DNA of 64,000 nt from Saccharina japonica (Eukaryota; Sar; Phaeophyceae; Laminariales; Laminariaceae). The stretch lies in assembly GCA_008828725.1 (NCBI GenBank), contig MEHQ01002630.1:112375-176374 (forward strand), written 5' to 3'. Made by a program: the position numbers and the translations under genes. Positions 11,216 through 22,042 of the stretch are shown here, in pieces. Below the pieces are notes generated by a model. It was not told the DNA's origin, did no database searches, and saw only the letters and a program-made list of their open reading frames with translations. Within the stretch, counting starts at the first letter, position 1. Each line of letters opens with the position of its first letter.

Positions 11216-11960
11216 GTGTACATCTTTCCACTGATGCGGTCGTTAAATCGCACGTAGAAGTCACCGTATAAAGAAACCAGACCTCCAGCAACCAATCAAC
11301 ATGATGTCATCAAAGGGAAGGGCTGACTGACTATGTGCACAGTGGGTTCATCAAACCGTCCCCAACACGACATGCTGCTATTAATATATTCAAGTTCAAG
11401 TGCACTGCAGCTGTACTCGTACGATAGACTCGTGCTAGCGAGGTGCACGCGTGAGATCGGGCCATGGGGTGTTTTGCCAACTCACGATCGAGGTTTCCAG
11501 TGAAAATATCTTGCACCAGAGGCCAACAAGGTGGGTCATAAGGCATACCGGTATATCCAACACGCACAGCAGAGCGGAAACCTGACACGGTCAGCTCGTA
11601 TCATAGCTCGAAGTTTCGGGACAAAGAAAGAGAGGCACGGGAAGACCCGCCACCGACAAAGAAATTCGCCTTCCTCCGGCGACCACAACCATCCCACCTT
11701 CTTGTGCCCTTGCGGCAACAACGGCAGTCAGTCTTGGCAATGATGGATATTCCAATTCTGCTTGGCGCCCACTGTGTTGGCACCGAAACCAAAGCAGCAC
11801 GGAGCACTCTCGAAATAATCAAGCTACCAACGTAGTATCTCGTGCGCTAGGCCCTGCAGGGAGTAAGGGGCACGAGGAGCACGCAGCGCCGCACAAAACT
11901 TTTGAAGGTGTTTTATGACAAAGGGCCTGCTCCGGGTCTGCTGAATTTCCGCAACAGGAT
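11216..11960. repeat. Segmental block, paired with 27621-28390
   Basis: Shared order of words: GTCACCGTA..AAACCAGACCTCCAGC, CACAGTGGGTTCATC, GCACGCGTGAGATCGGGCCAT, and near the end TTTTATGACAAAG versus TTATAAAAAAGAG. No conserved reading frame is present. Confidence 0.6.
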
Positions 11961-12290
11961 TGTAATCTGATGATTGGATGATATTTCGCCGCATATTGAG
12001 TGCCCCATCGGACGTTTCATTTTATATCCGTTTTACGTAGGCCTTCTGCCTTCTGGAGACCCAGTTCTTCTGGCGAATTCGGGTTCAGGTACTTTTCGTA
12101 CAACCTACACCTTTACCTGCAGCTTGGTTGGGGGCCTGTGTGTGGTGCTTTCTATCGCCGGTTCCTCTCAACGCGTGGACTATCGCCGTAGGTGCGCTCA
12201 TCATGCATGCTGGTTTGCCAGCGCTTGAATTTGGTGACCTTCCTGATCCATCTTAACAGCAGTCCTCCTTGTGCAGTAGGCCAACGGCAG
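11961..12290. other. No recognised feature
   Basis: An 84-codon plus-strand frame (11974-12228) exists, but nothing supports it as a gene. I see no repeat partner in the window. Confidence 0.3.
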
Positions 12291-13800
12291 TGGGGTGATA
12301 CCCTTGGAAGCCCTGCTGGGCTCGTGTAGCGTCGAATCATTTATTTTTTGTATTCTTTGACTTGGCGACGACGCATTGTGCCTCGCTCACTGGATTGGTG
12401 TGAACACAGAGTTTCCGTGAACCAACCTTGTGCCTGTGCTGCGTGAGTGAGCTCGTTGTGTCGCGATCGTGTTACGAGTGTTGTTACTGTATACTGTACA
12501 CATACTTCACGTATAGAGAAGCAGTACGCAATATAATTCTAACCAGTTCGTCAACTACTCGGGTATCCGACGGGTAGTACCCGGACCTGTCACTACTCGC
12601 CCAGGTACCGGTAAGACCAATTACAGTACACGCCGGGTATTTGGATCCGGGTACCAAACCATTGTGTTCTGTGTGAGCTCGTTGTATCACGATCATGTTA
12701 CGAGTGATGATACTGTACACATACATCAAGCTTACAGCAGTACGCATTAGAGTTGTACCCCGGTCGTCTACTACTCGGGTATCCGACGGGTAGTACCCGG
12801 ACCTGTCACTACCCGTCCAGGTACCGGTAAGACCTATCACAATACACGCCGGGTATTTTGATCCGGGTACCAAACTATTGTGTTCTGCGTGAGGTCGTCG
12901 TATCGCGATCGTGTCACAAGTGTTGATACTGTACACATATATCAGGCATACAGCGCGTAAGTAGTAGAGTTGTACCCCGTTAGTCTACTACTCGGGTATC
13001 CGCCGGGTAGTACCCGGACCTGTCACTACCCGTTCGAGTACAGGTAAGACCTATTACACGCCGGGTATTTGGATCCGGGTACCAAACCTGTGTGTGCTGC
13101 GTCAGCTCGTTGTGTCGCGATCGTGTTATGAGTTTTGTTGTATACAGTACACATATATCAAGCATACCAGGGTACAGTACAGCAGTACGTATTAAAGTTG
13201 TACCCCGTTCGTCTACTACTCGGGTATCCCACGGGTAAAACCTCGGGTATCCCGGACCTGTCACTACCCGTTCGAGTACGGGCAAGACCTATTACCCGCC
13301 GGGTATTTTGATCCGGGTTCCAAACTTGTGTGTGCCCTGAGTGAGCTCGTTGTGTCGCGATTGTATACCTCGTTCGTCTACTACTACTCGGGTATTCGAC
13401 GGGGTTGATACGTTTAGGCCCTGTTTGTTGGGCTCGTGGAGCGTCGAATCATTTACTCACTACTCGACGACGCATTGGGCCTCGGTAACTGGATTGGGTG
13501 TGAACACAGCATTTCAATAAACCAAACCTGTGTGTGCTCTGCGAGCTCGTTGAATGGCGATCGTGTTACGAGTGTTGTTATTGCTGTACCATAATATCAA
13601 CCGTATAGCACGTATGTATGTACTTCAATTGTCCCCGTTATTCTACTACCCGGGTACCCGGTGGATATTACCCGGACCTGTCACTACCGGTTCGGGTACA
13701 GGTAAGACCTATTCCACACCGGGTATTTGGAACCGGGTACCCGATTACCCGACATGAATGGGTACCTGGGTACACGGTTTGCGTGTCTCCGGTGCGATAG
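12291..13800. repeat. ~220-bp tandem satellite, GGGTATCCGACGGGTAGTACCC type
   Basis: The core ACTCGGGTATCCGACGGGT recurs near 12555, 12772, 12988 and 13215 (periods about 216-227 bp). Each is followed by CCGGACCTGTCACTACCC, CCGGGTATTTGGATCCGGG and CGTTGTGTCGCGATCGTGTT. A ~140-bp segment with GGAGCGTCGAATCATT and GGATTGG..GTGAACACA (12300-12430, 13400-13520) interrupts it. Related copies are at 29900-30110, 30301-30565 and 30910-31290. Long minus-strand frames are repeat by-products. Confidence 0.75.
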
Positions 13801-14060
13801 GCCTCACCATATATCCTAGAATCCCTCTGCTGTAAACGATCTCAGATAAAGCTGTCAGGGTCTCCAACACGCACGCACACCCCTGGGAGGAGAGATATCG
13901 CACCTGCGACACGTAAGTCACCGGGTATCCCCGTACACGTTCATATTGGGTACCCGGGTAACCAGGTACCCGAACATCCCTGTACCCGAGTCCAGATACA
14001 CAGTGCGACATGATGTTCGTGAAACAAACAACTATGCAATCCCAGAAGAACAAGGACATC
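13801..14060. repeat. End of satellite with GTACCCGG words
   Basis: It contains GGGTACCCGGGTAACC-type words (13930-13990) and matches 31090-31300. It ends in the GTGAAACAAACAA..CCAAGAAGAACAAGG-like start of the next family. Confidence 0.5.
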
Positions 14061-14520
14061 CAACGAAAACACCGAATGGATCTTGAATCTTCGAACTCAT
14101 GACACGTTTGTTTGTATCACGCGATACCATACCTATCTGATCTTCGTATGATGGCCATGTACGTACGTACATACGGCAGTACAGTAGTACGAGTCGTCGA
14201 CGAGTGACTTGCCCCGCATTTCAGCTCATTAGGTACGGAAGTCGGTCACCATACAGGTTGTCCACACCCGCCATTGCACCGTTCTCGTGTACCTCGCGAT
14301 GGCTTGCAGGCCCTCTCCTCACGTTGGGTTTGTGGGAGGAGTGGATTTGCATTATTAGCCGTAGTCGGACCAATCTTTCGTGGAAGTAAACTTCACTTCC
14401 ATGGAAAATGTTTACTTCGGTGGAAACTTTCACGGAAGAAATCTCGTAAGTCAAATACTGTGGTAGATCGTGAAATCCCGACACGAAAACATTGAAAATC
14501 ATTTGATTAGTAAAGTGCAC
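14061..14520. repeat. Dispersed family W, copy 1
   Basis: Homologous to 38231-38928, 43621-44309, about 45500-46200 and 56021-56730. Shared words are CTTCGAAC..ATGATACG, GACTTGACCCGCATTTC, CCACACCCGCCA and GATGGCTTGCAGGCCC, followed by a CAG tract. Minus-strand frames (125 aa at 38275-38652 and 56077-56454) stay open in only two copies. Confidence 0.6.
14371..14465. mobile_element. Short TTCCATGGAA palindromic insertion in family W
   Basis: Other family W copies read GTCGGACCGAGCG..CTGAAATCATGACACG without interruption. Here about 95 bp containing GTGGAAGTAAACTTCACTTC and CATGGAAAATGTTTACTTC separates the two halves. The insert is made of inverted TTCC/GGAA words like the larger elements at 14790-15245 and 53930-54487. 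Ends are approximate and no target duplication could be fixed. Confidence 0.5.
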
Positions 14521-14640
14521 CAGCAGCAGCAGAGCAGTTGAAGCAAAGAAGCTCAGCTACATCAGCAACATCATCATTATCATCATTATCATCAGCAGCA
14601 GCAAGTAGCCACAGCAACGACAGCAGAGAGTGTTGCAGTA
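14521..14640. repeat. CAG / ATC trinucleotide-rich tract
   Basis: CAGCAGCAGCAG near 14521, then ATCATCATTATCATC and CAGCAGCAGCAA, imperfect. The next ~150 bp (to 14789) shows nothing recognisable apart from a CTCTCGGGCCACTCCCGAGAG hairpin at about 14745-14765. Confidence 0.7.
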
Positions 14641-14789
14641 AAACACCCTGCAAGGCGCGAACTGTTCTGTTAGCGTGCGTACCGAGCGGCCTCCTGCACC
14701 ACTACTATTGTTTTTTTCTGGTTAAGTGTTACATCAGCGTCCTCCTCTCGGGCCACTCCCGAGAGTAGGCGCCCAGCGCGCTGCAACAG

Positions 14790-15245
14790 GAGTCCATGGA
14801 AGTTTCCATGGGAGCTTCCATCGCTTCCATGTAAACTCCCACCGCTAGCATGGAAGCTTCCATGGGAGTAATGGACTCATCCATAGAAGCTAGCGAAGCA
14901 CCAATGAATTTACCCCTTGATGCCACCTGGTACAACGTCCCACCCAAAGTGGGCCCATCCCGATTTCTGAAACGTGGACCAATTACAAATGAGATGTGAA
15001 AAATCGTGTAGCTCGCAGCGCGGAACTACATTAGACCTGTCTAGTGGCCGAAGGCCCTCTTCAAACGGTAACTTGCGCGGATGTTTGGAAACTTGCATGG
15101 AAGTTTCAACGGCGGAGGTTTCCATCACTTCCATGGAAGCTTCCACTACTTCCACGAAAGCTTCCCGGCTTCCATTGAAATCTCTACGACTTCCATGGAA
15201 GTTGTGGAAGCTTCCATGGAAACTTCCGGCGACTTCCACGAAGAA
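14790..15245. mobile_element. TTCCATGGAA-palindrome element, copy 1
   Basis: Arrays of GCTTCCATGGAAGC-like palindromes flank a ~140-bp core (about 14930-15072, with AAAGTGGGCCCATCCCGATT and GGCCGAAGGCCCTCTTC). The same core, in reverse complement, lies at 54175-54310 and is again flanked by TTCCATGGAA arrays. Core plus palindromic arms suggests a non-autonomous mobile element (inference). No coding capacity. Confidence 0.6.
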
Positions 15246-15487
15246 TATTCAAGAGTGTACCAGAGGCGTAGTTCCATTCAAGGTTACACGGATGGGGGGT
15301 GTTTTCACAGAAAATACGGTATATCAGTGACATCATACAGTACTCGCATACGTACCGAGTACAACTGAGGTTTGCTGTAGCAGCAGCAAGCAGTAGGAGC
15401 AGCAGTAGGAGCAGCAAGCAGTAGCAGCAGCAGCAAGAAGTAGGAGCAGCAGCAAGCAGCAGCAGCAGCAGCCGCAGCAGGGGCAGG

Positions 15488-15533
<46 letters not shown>

Positions 15534-15640
15534 GCAGCAGGGGCAGCAGCCGCAGCAGGGGCAGGGGCAGCAGTAGCAGCAGCAGCAGTAGCAGCAACAA
15601 GTATCCGTAGCCGCGTGTTATAGTAGACCCACAAGACGCG
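15246..15640. repeat. Dispersed block ending in a long CAG tract
   Basis: The block TCAGTGACATCATAC..GCATACGTACCGAGTAC also occurs at 15720-15770, 46710-46760 and 57230-57280. From 15374 to about 15600 it runs into imperfect (CAG)n with GGGGCAGGGGCAG interruptions. The Ala-, Leu- or Ser-rich frames come from the triplet repeat. Confidence 0.75.
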
Positions 15641-16045
15641 CATCGTTCTCTTAGCTTGCGCATGGAGGTTTCACTCCAGAGCACACGGATGGGGTGTGTT
15701 TCACGGACACAAATAACACGATATCTCAGTGACATCATACTCGCATACGTACCGAGTACGACTGATTTTCGCTGTAACACCTACTGTAGCAGCAGCTGCA
15801 GCAAGAGGAGCAGCACAGAGGTAGCAGACAGTGTGTACCACGCGATGCGTGTCGCTGACGTTCCACATTTGAGTTGCATGCGGCACTCTGACGGGTCTGA
15901 CACCATCTTCGTTCGGGGAGGGGAGTATAGCTTTGTGCACGCATGCATGCATGTGGCCACCGGTGTAACACATTAACCGTTTGCTGCTGCTAGCTGATGC
16001 ATCATTAGCAGTGGGTATCCCGAGATGGGAGATGTTAAATGTGCA
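15641..16045. repeat. Second copy of the TCAGTGACATCATAC block
   Basis: Homologous to 46700-46960 and 57220-57480 (ACCACGCGATGCGTGT, GCGGCACTCTGACGGGTCTG). No gene is recognised. Confidence 0.55.
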
Positions 16046-17380
16046 TCCGGGGGCCCATTAGCTTATTGCGCCCCCGGAATTCGGGGCACAAGTCAAAGTG
16101 TCCCCGGAATATAAAGCACGATATCACGCGCAATGCCAGCAGACTGTAGGGTACCAGATCTCTCTGGGGGTTGTCTACGACATGTGCTGCTGAGGTGTGT
16201 GCAGTAATTCTGCTAGTCATCGTTCCTCGCCCGATATACAGGCAGGTTCGTGTTCTCGATACTCAGGACCTCTCCATGCAGGTTTTGGGGCACATCAAGC
16301 TGAACGTGCCCCCCAAATACCTGGTAGACTGCATGAATCACGCCACCGGGCGATTACGACGATCGTAGGATACCAGTCCTGCCTGGTGGTTATCTACGGC
16401 ATGTGTTGCTGTGGTGTGTGAAGTAGTTGCGCCGGCGATATGTTTCCGCCCGATAAACAGACGGGCTGGTGTTCTCGATAACACGCAGAATCTCTCCAGG
16501 CATTTTGTGAGGGCACATCAAGGTAAACTTGCCTCCGGAAATAGTCTGCTTGAAGCACACTAAAGTAGCACGAGGAAACACGACCAACGTAGGATATTAG
16601 ACGTTTCTCGAGATTGCCTTTCCCATGTGCCACTGTCGGGCGTTCATTTATTCCGCCGGTTTTCGCTTCTCGCCCGATATATGTACAGACCGACATGTTT
16701 TCTCAATACTCTCATGATCTTTCCTGCCGAGTATCGAGACCATGGAGCTATCTGTATATCGGATGAGAAGCAATTATTGGCAGAACTACTGTACACACGA
16801 CAACAGCACTATAGACAATCCTCAGACAGGTGTAGTGTCCAGCGGTCGTCCGGATTACTCGCGGGGGCGTGCATCATGTAAGTAGATTTTGTTTCGGAGG
16901 CAGCTTTAGCTTGATGTGCCCCCACAAATGAGTCGATATAATCTGAGTATCGATAACACGAACCCGTCTGTATATCGGGCGAGAAGCGATGGCCGCCGGA
17001 TCTACTGCACCCAAGGCAGTTGCACATACCATATACAACCCCTAGAGAGGTCTGGCCTCCTACGATCGTTGCGATGGCTCGTGGTGGCACTAATCATGTA
17101 GCCTATTTTCGGAGGCACGTTCAGCTGATGTGCCCCACCAAACGCATGGAGATATCGAGTGCTCGAGCCTGTCTATATATTGCGCGAGGCGCGATGACTG
17201 GCGAGACTACTGTATACACCACAGCAGCACATACATGCCGCACACAACCCCCAGAGAGGTCCGGTATCCTGCGGCCGCCGTTATCGCGCGTTGTATCATG
17301 CTTTATATTCCGGGGGGCACTTTTAGCTTCTTGTGCCCTCATTTCCAGCGGCGCAATAAGCAAAAGTGCCCCTGGGGGCG
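16046..17380. repeat. Complete foldback element, copy 2
   Basis: The outer left arm (16047-16170, CCGGGGGCCCATTAGCTTAT) pairs with the outer right arm (17280-17379, GCGCAATAAGCAAAAGTGCC and CCTGGGGG). Inner ~220-bp subunits are in forward orientation to about 16720 and reverse after that. The whole 1.33 kb is one imperfect inverted repeat with little or no unique centre. No target duplication is seen. The flank TCGTTGGCTGAACTGTATTA is the same as after copy 1, so element and flank were duplicated together. Confidence 0.75.
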
Positions 17381-17486
17381 TCGTTGGCTGAACTGTATTA
17401 TGAATGACGGGGATCCTTAACCTAAACTCGTCGGATTCTCAATCTTGTTTTCAGGAATGCCTCATTATCTACTTGTGCCAAGGGAT

Positions 17487-17793
17487 TGTTCATCGGGTGG
17501 ACCATTTATTTTTCTCCAAAATCAGTTTTTGGGTGAGGTATAGAGATCCTCAAGTAATTTGTAACCACCCTCACAAGTAACATGGCGCGCCTTTCTTGAC
17601 GAATAGGAAAACAGACATTCAGCAAATACGTTCCGTGGTCCTTTGAGGTCTTCCACATGCCCCACTCTGCGGCTAACCGCTCAAGCTGCACTTGCTCCTT
17701 CCGTCTTTGCTGCCTCTTCTGCTGTTGTTGCTGCTGTTACCTTGGTGAGAAGTATTTCACCTGGTTCTCCTCATCGAGCAGCAGCAGAACACC
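17487..17793 (+). promoter_or_regulatory. Conserved upstream region of ANK copy 2
   Basis: Same order as before copy 1: TTTTTCTCCAAAATCAG, GATCCTCAAGT at 17545, CTTCTGCTGTTGTTGC, then CACCATGG. Promoter role inferred. Confidence 0.4.
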
Positions 17794-20244
17794 ATGGCTA
17801 GCCGGCAGGCCGATAGCGGGATTATAGACCCCCTCCACGAACGTGACATTTCGGGCGCCAACGAGATGGATACCCCGCAGATCAAGATCGCCAAAACAAA
17901 CCTCCACCAAGAAAATGACAGGTGTGCCTCCTATTGACCCTCGTACCTGTGGTTATCCTGTACCTACGTTATCTCTTGCCCAGTACGTCGTCTGGCTCGC
18001 CCCCTGTGGTGTTGAGCTACGGTAGCGTTGCGCCTGGCGACAAGCTTCCTCGTGGGGTCGGTTTTCGAACAACACGTAAATATAAAATACAGCGTACAGT
18101 TTGATTCGTTCCGCATGCCTGCACGGTGCCGACTCGTTTTGTTTTGTCTTGCGGGTGCTGAGACGTAGCGCTAGCTGAACACTCTGAAGGATGACATGTC
18201 ATAATCGGGGCAGCAAAAGGCTGGCCGTGCAATTCGGGTTGATCTGCATACTGCGAATTAGTTGTTTCTACGAACGAAAACAGACCTACCTGAGTTTTGT
18301 TCTTGGGCAGAGCTTCTCTGTTCGCTGTCTGTTGTGTTCTGAACCCAGCCCTCTAAAACCTTAACACCTTTGTTCCCGCTCACTGTCAATTATCCTGTGC
18401 TCAGGATCGGGAAGACCGTGCCGGGAACTGAGGCTATAGATAATGGCGATTCGTCTAAAGTGTGTTTCGCGATTCATACAAACCGAGACGTGATGTCGGT
18501 GCTGGTAGACCTACTCTCCAACCAGTACTTGTTCTTCGCCGGTGTCTCGAAGGAATGGAAACAGGCGTGGGGGGTGCGACCGAAGATTACTAAATCCACA
18601 GTAACGGCTGACACCTCCGAACCCCAGCTGCAGTGGAGCTTCGATGGAGGCATAGGGAATTATCCGAGCGTACGCAGAAACATGGCCGAACTAATCGCCG
18701 ATCACTGCGGCCTTGATGTTCTAGAGTGTGCTTACTGGAACGGATGCCCTTTGTCCGAGAAGGCTTGCTTTAAGGCTGCCGCACGGGGCAAGTTCGACAT
18801 GATTCAGTGGGCACTCGGCGAGAGTTGCGCCTGGCGCAAGGTGCTTTGCACAGCGGCTGCGACGGCAGGCAGTCTGCGCCTCCTGATGTGGGCACGCGCT
18901 AATGACTGCCCCTGGGACGAAACTACGTGCAGCGAGGCCGCCGGTTCAGGGCATCTCGAGATGCTGCGGTGGGCACGTGCTAAGAACTGCCCTTGGGACG
19001 CAGAAACTTGCGCGAAGGCTGCTGGGGGTGGACACCTCGGCATTCTTCAGTGGGCGCGAGACCGCGGCTGTCGCTGGGACGAGACTACTTGCAGCGAGGC
19101 CGCCGGCTCAGGGCACCTCGACATCCTGCAGTGGGCGAGTTCCAACAGGTGTCCATGGGACGGCCGAACTTGCGCGAAAGCTGCCGGGGGTGGGTACCTT
19201 GACATTATCAAGTGGGTGCGAGCTCGCAGCTGCCCATGGGACTCTACAACGTGCGCGAGTGCTGCCGCCGGAGGGCACCTGGAGGTTCTTAAGTGGGTGA
19301 GGGGCCAACGATGTCCCTGGCACAATGCCCCGTATGACGGCGCTCTTAAAAACGGGCACTTGAGCACGCTGCGGTGGATGGTGTCCAAAGGCTGCGGCTT
19401 ACACGAAAAGTCCGGCATGTATGCAGCTGATAAGGGGCACTTTCATATACTTGACTGGATGAAGGCCAGAAACCTCTTGAAGGACATCGCTGGGTTAAGC
19501 AACTGGGCTGTTAGAGAAGGGAGACTTGACGCGCTGAAATGGGCTCGAGCTAACGGTATCGACTGGGGTGGTGTTACCTGTAGCGAAGCAGCTGGCAAAG
19601 GTCACTGGGAAGTGCTCAAATGGGCACAGTGTAACGGCTGCCCCTGGGGTGACCGTGTTTTCGCCCATGCAGCCGTGGCAGGTCGCCTGGACATAATGGA
19701 GTGGGCTCGAGCGCAAGGATGTCCATGGGACGCTTTCACATGCACCCAGGCAGCTAGACGAGGCCAGTTTGAGGCACTGAAATGGGCCCGGTCTCACGGC
19801 TGCCCCTGGTACACCTGCACATGCACAAGTGCAGCCGCCACAGGGCATCTGCGCATATTTCAGTGGCTGCTAGCAGAAGGCTGTCCATGGGATGGTGGTG
19901 CGTGCCTCGAAGCGGCGAGATTCGGTCATCTCGAGGTGCTGAAATGGGCGCGGCGCAACGGCTGCCCCTGGGACTATCGCACGTGCACAGCTGCCGTCGT
20001 GGCAAAGCGTCTAGACATACTGCAGTGGGCGCGGGCAGAAGGTTGTCCGTGGAGCCATCAAACGTATCATGCGGCCGATTTGTGCGGGGGCAAGGTTTGC
20101 GAGTGGGTAAGACTAAACGGCTGTCCGCCCCCAGCGAAAGAGATGCGCAGCCTGCTTGGACGCGAAATAGACACGATGTTTCCGCCTACCGTACGCAGCA
20201 ACTGTCCTCGGGCGAGAGAAGCTCTGTTCCTCGCTAAACATTAA
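17794..20244 (+). CDS. Ankyrin-repeat protein with F-box-like N-terminus, copy 2 (two exons, altered C-terminus)
   Basis: The model is join(17794..17921, 18405..20244), 655 aa, with a 483-nt intron and the same CAG|GTGTGC donor and CTCAG|GATC acceptor as copy 1. Exon 1 differs at several residues (IIDPLHERDISGANEM). Trp45 is Gly here. The F-box-like segment (VLVDLLSNQYLFFAGVSKEW) and about 17 modules of 27 residues follow. The last module lacks one residue (LCGGKVCEW). After PPT the protein runs into 17 foreign residues (VRSNCPRAREALFLAKH). The DNA from about 20190 on (CCGTACGCAGCAACTGTCC) belongs to the dispersed block seen at 6425 and 62931, so the original 3' end has been replaced at a short CCTACCG match. 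The lost type of 3' end survives at 21652. The gene may still be functional, because the frame is open throughout. Confidence 0.8.
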
Positions 20245-21019
20245 ATGTTGCGGCGGTGCACATAGCTGGCAACAATCTCCCGACTAGTAAGAGATGACGT
20301 GGTCACTCCCTCTCACGAGCTGACGCGTGGTACGGTAGATGTGAAACGTTTCGGCTGAAAACGTGTTCCGAATGATGGGACTCCTTGACCCGAAACCGTC
20401 GGAATCTCATTACTGTGTTGCTGAAAGTTTCATGTTTTTACGTGAGACCATGGGATTGTTCATGGGGTATGTAGCACTTTTCGTTTCGTGTAAAATCTGT
20501 TTTTGGGTGACTTAGTAGTGGTATAGATTACTTACTACTAGTATAGAATTCCTCAAGTGGAGTGACTAAGCAGAGTCATGGCGGCACCTCTACCTTAAGA
20601 TAGCATGCGTCAGCTGAAACCTTAGGACTCCAGAGCGACCCACCCTACCGTAGCTCCAGTCCCAGAAAATTCGAACCGCGTCCAGCTCTGCTGCACAGGT
20701 CTGGAGCGTGCCACCCCATTACTCTGCGCACTACAAGATAACACTATAACTCGTGTTTGCTTTCGATACTGCCTGAGCGGCTGCGTGTAGTTGTTCTGCG
20801 CGCCACCCCCGCGCCCCTCACTGTGCACTCAAATGAAAGTGGTTCTCGCTACAACCCTCGGTACTACCTGGGGTGTCAAGTAGGAAACACAACGTGGGGT
20901 GGCTCGGCTATGGCCACGCCTGTACCACGATACCTTACCGTTTTGGCCAACGAAATGGCTGACGAGAATTGTAACTGCTGAATAATACGTACTGACTAAA
21001 ATGTGGCTGTTGTTTAGCA
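20190..21019. repeat. Dispersed block upstream of copia remnant B
   Basis: Its 5' edge supplies the last 17 codons of ANK copy 2. It is related to 6425-7059, 22831-23469 and 62931-63440. GCGCGCCACCCCCGCGCCCC and a GGCTATGGCCACGCCTGTAC stretch lie just before the copia part. No independent gene. Confidence 0.5.
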
Positions 21020-21651
21020 TTATGTGCTACAGTCGACACTGGCCATAGTATAGGGTGCATCGACGCCGCCAGCGGTAAGACGCCCAAGACGGAAGCGTCA
21101 AATGGGGGATAGACCGTGGGGGGGAGATAATAGTAGCTTCTCCTCCGGTCCCAGCAGCAGCCCTAGCAGTAGCCCCAAGAGCGGCAGCAGCAGCGGCAAC
21201 GCGGTCGGTAGCAACGACAGTACCGGCGGCTTTCCCGCCGATGTGCGTGCCGCTGAGCTACCCAAGGGAGGAGCGCGCAGGCTGCAGAGCTGGCAGACGC
21301 CGGAGCTCTTGTCGTCCCGAGACAAGAGGTGGGAAGCAGATCCTTGCCGACGAATCAGCGTTGGGTTTTTCGCACGGCAGTCTGGCTGGCATGGTGCGTC
21401 AGGGGAAGGAAATATATGTTGAGGAAGGTTTCAGATGCTACGACTTCGGCAAGTCGTCAGACTCGCTCACCTCCTCGAGCCCGTGGCAGTCCGACGAGCC
21501 GTCAGGTGCTCCGGCGCTGCAGCGAATGGCGGATTAATTCAGCAACACCCTCTCGCTCGTGAGCAACATCGACGAGGTCGCCCTGGTCGCTACCGAAACC
21601 CGAGGAGAGTCTGGCTTTTGCATGCCCAGTGGTCCGGTTAGCGAATTAAAG
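21020..21651 (+). mobile_element. Copia remnant B, truncated before reverse transcriptase
   Basis: It holds the linker (FPADVRAAELPKGG at about 21230) and the acidic stretch with SSDSLTSSSPWQSDEPSGAP (about 21450-21510), then a stop, then LVSNIDEVALVATETRGESG. It ends abruptly at ATTAAAGAGGTCCC, where ANK 3' sequence begins. Frames are closer to an intact copy than in remnants A and C (SLVSN codons open). Confidence 0.65.
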
Positions 21652-22042
21652 AGGTCCCCTGGACATAATGTAGTGGGCTCGAGCGCAAGGCTGTCCATGG
21701 GACGCTTTCGCATGCACTCAGGCAGTTAGACGAGGCCAGTTTGAGGCGCTGAAATGGGCCCGGTCTCACGGCTGCCCCTGGGACTATCGCACGTGCACAG
21801 CTGCCGTCGTGGTCAAGCGTCTAGACATACTGCAGTGGGCGCGGGCAGAAGGCTGTCCGTGGAACGAGCAAACGTATTATGCGGCCGAACTGTGCGGGGA
21901 TGAGGGTCTATTCGAGTGGGCAAGGCTAAACGGCTGTCCGCCCCCAGTGGAAGAGATGCGCAGCCTGCTTAGAATTGAAATGGACATGATGTTTCCGCCT
22001 ATCGGACGTGCACCCCGGTATGGCGTGTTGTTAGGTCCTTAG
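21652..22042 (+). pseudogene. ANK 3' fragment (copy 5), broken and internally deleted
   Basis: It begins inside a module (RLDIM) and has an in-frame TAG where the other copies have GAG before WARAQGCPWDAF. It reads on through QFEALKWARSHGCPW and then jumps directly to DYRTCTAAVV. This omits exactly two modules (54 residues, 162 bp) relative to copies 1-4. It keeps the long C-terminal tail GRAPRYGVLLGP and the normal 3' flank. It has no exon 1 or N-terminal part. It is probably the 3' end separated from an ANK gene like copy 2 by insertion of the 20190-21651 material. Confidence 0.85.

Noticed and set aside
15184-15780. Poly-Leu, poly-Ala and poly-Ser frames
   Set aside because: They arise from the CAG/CTG tract at 15374-15600.
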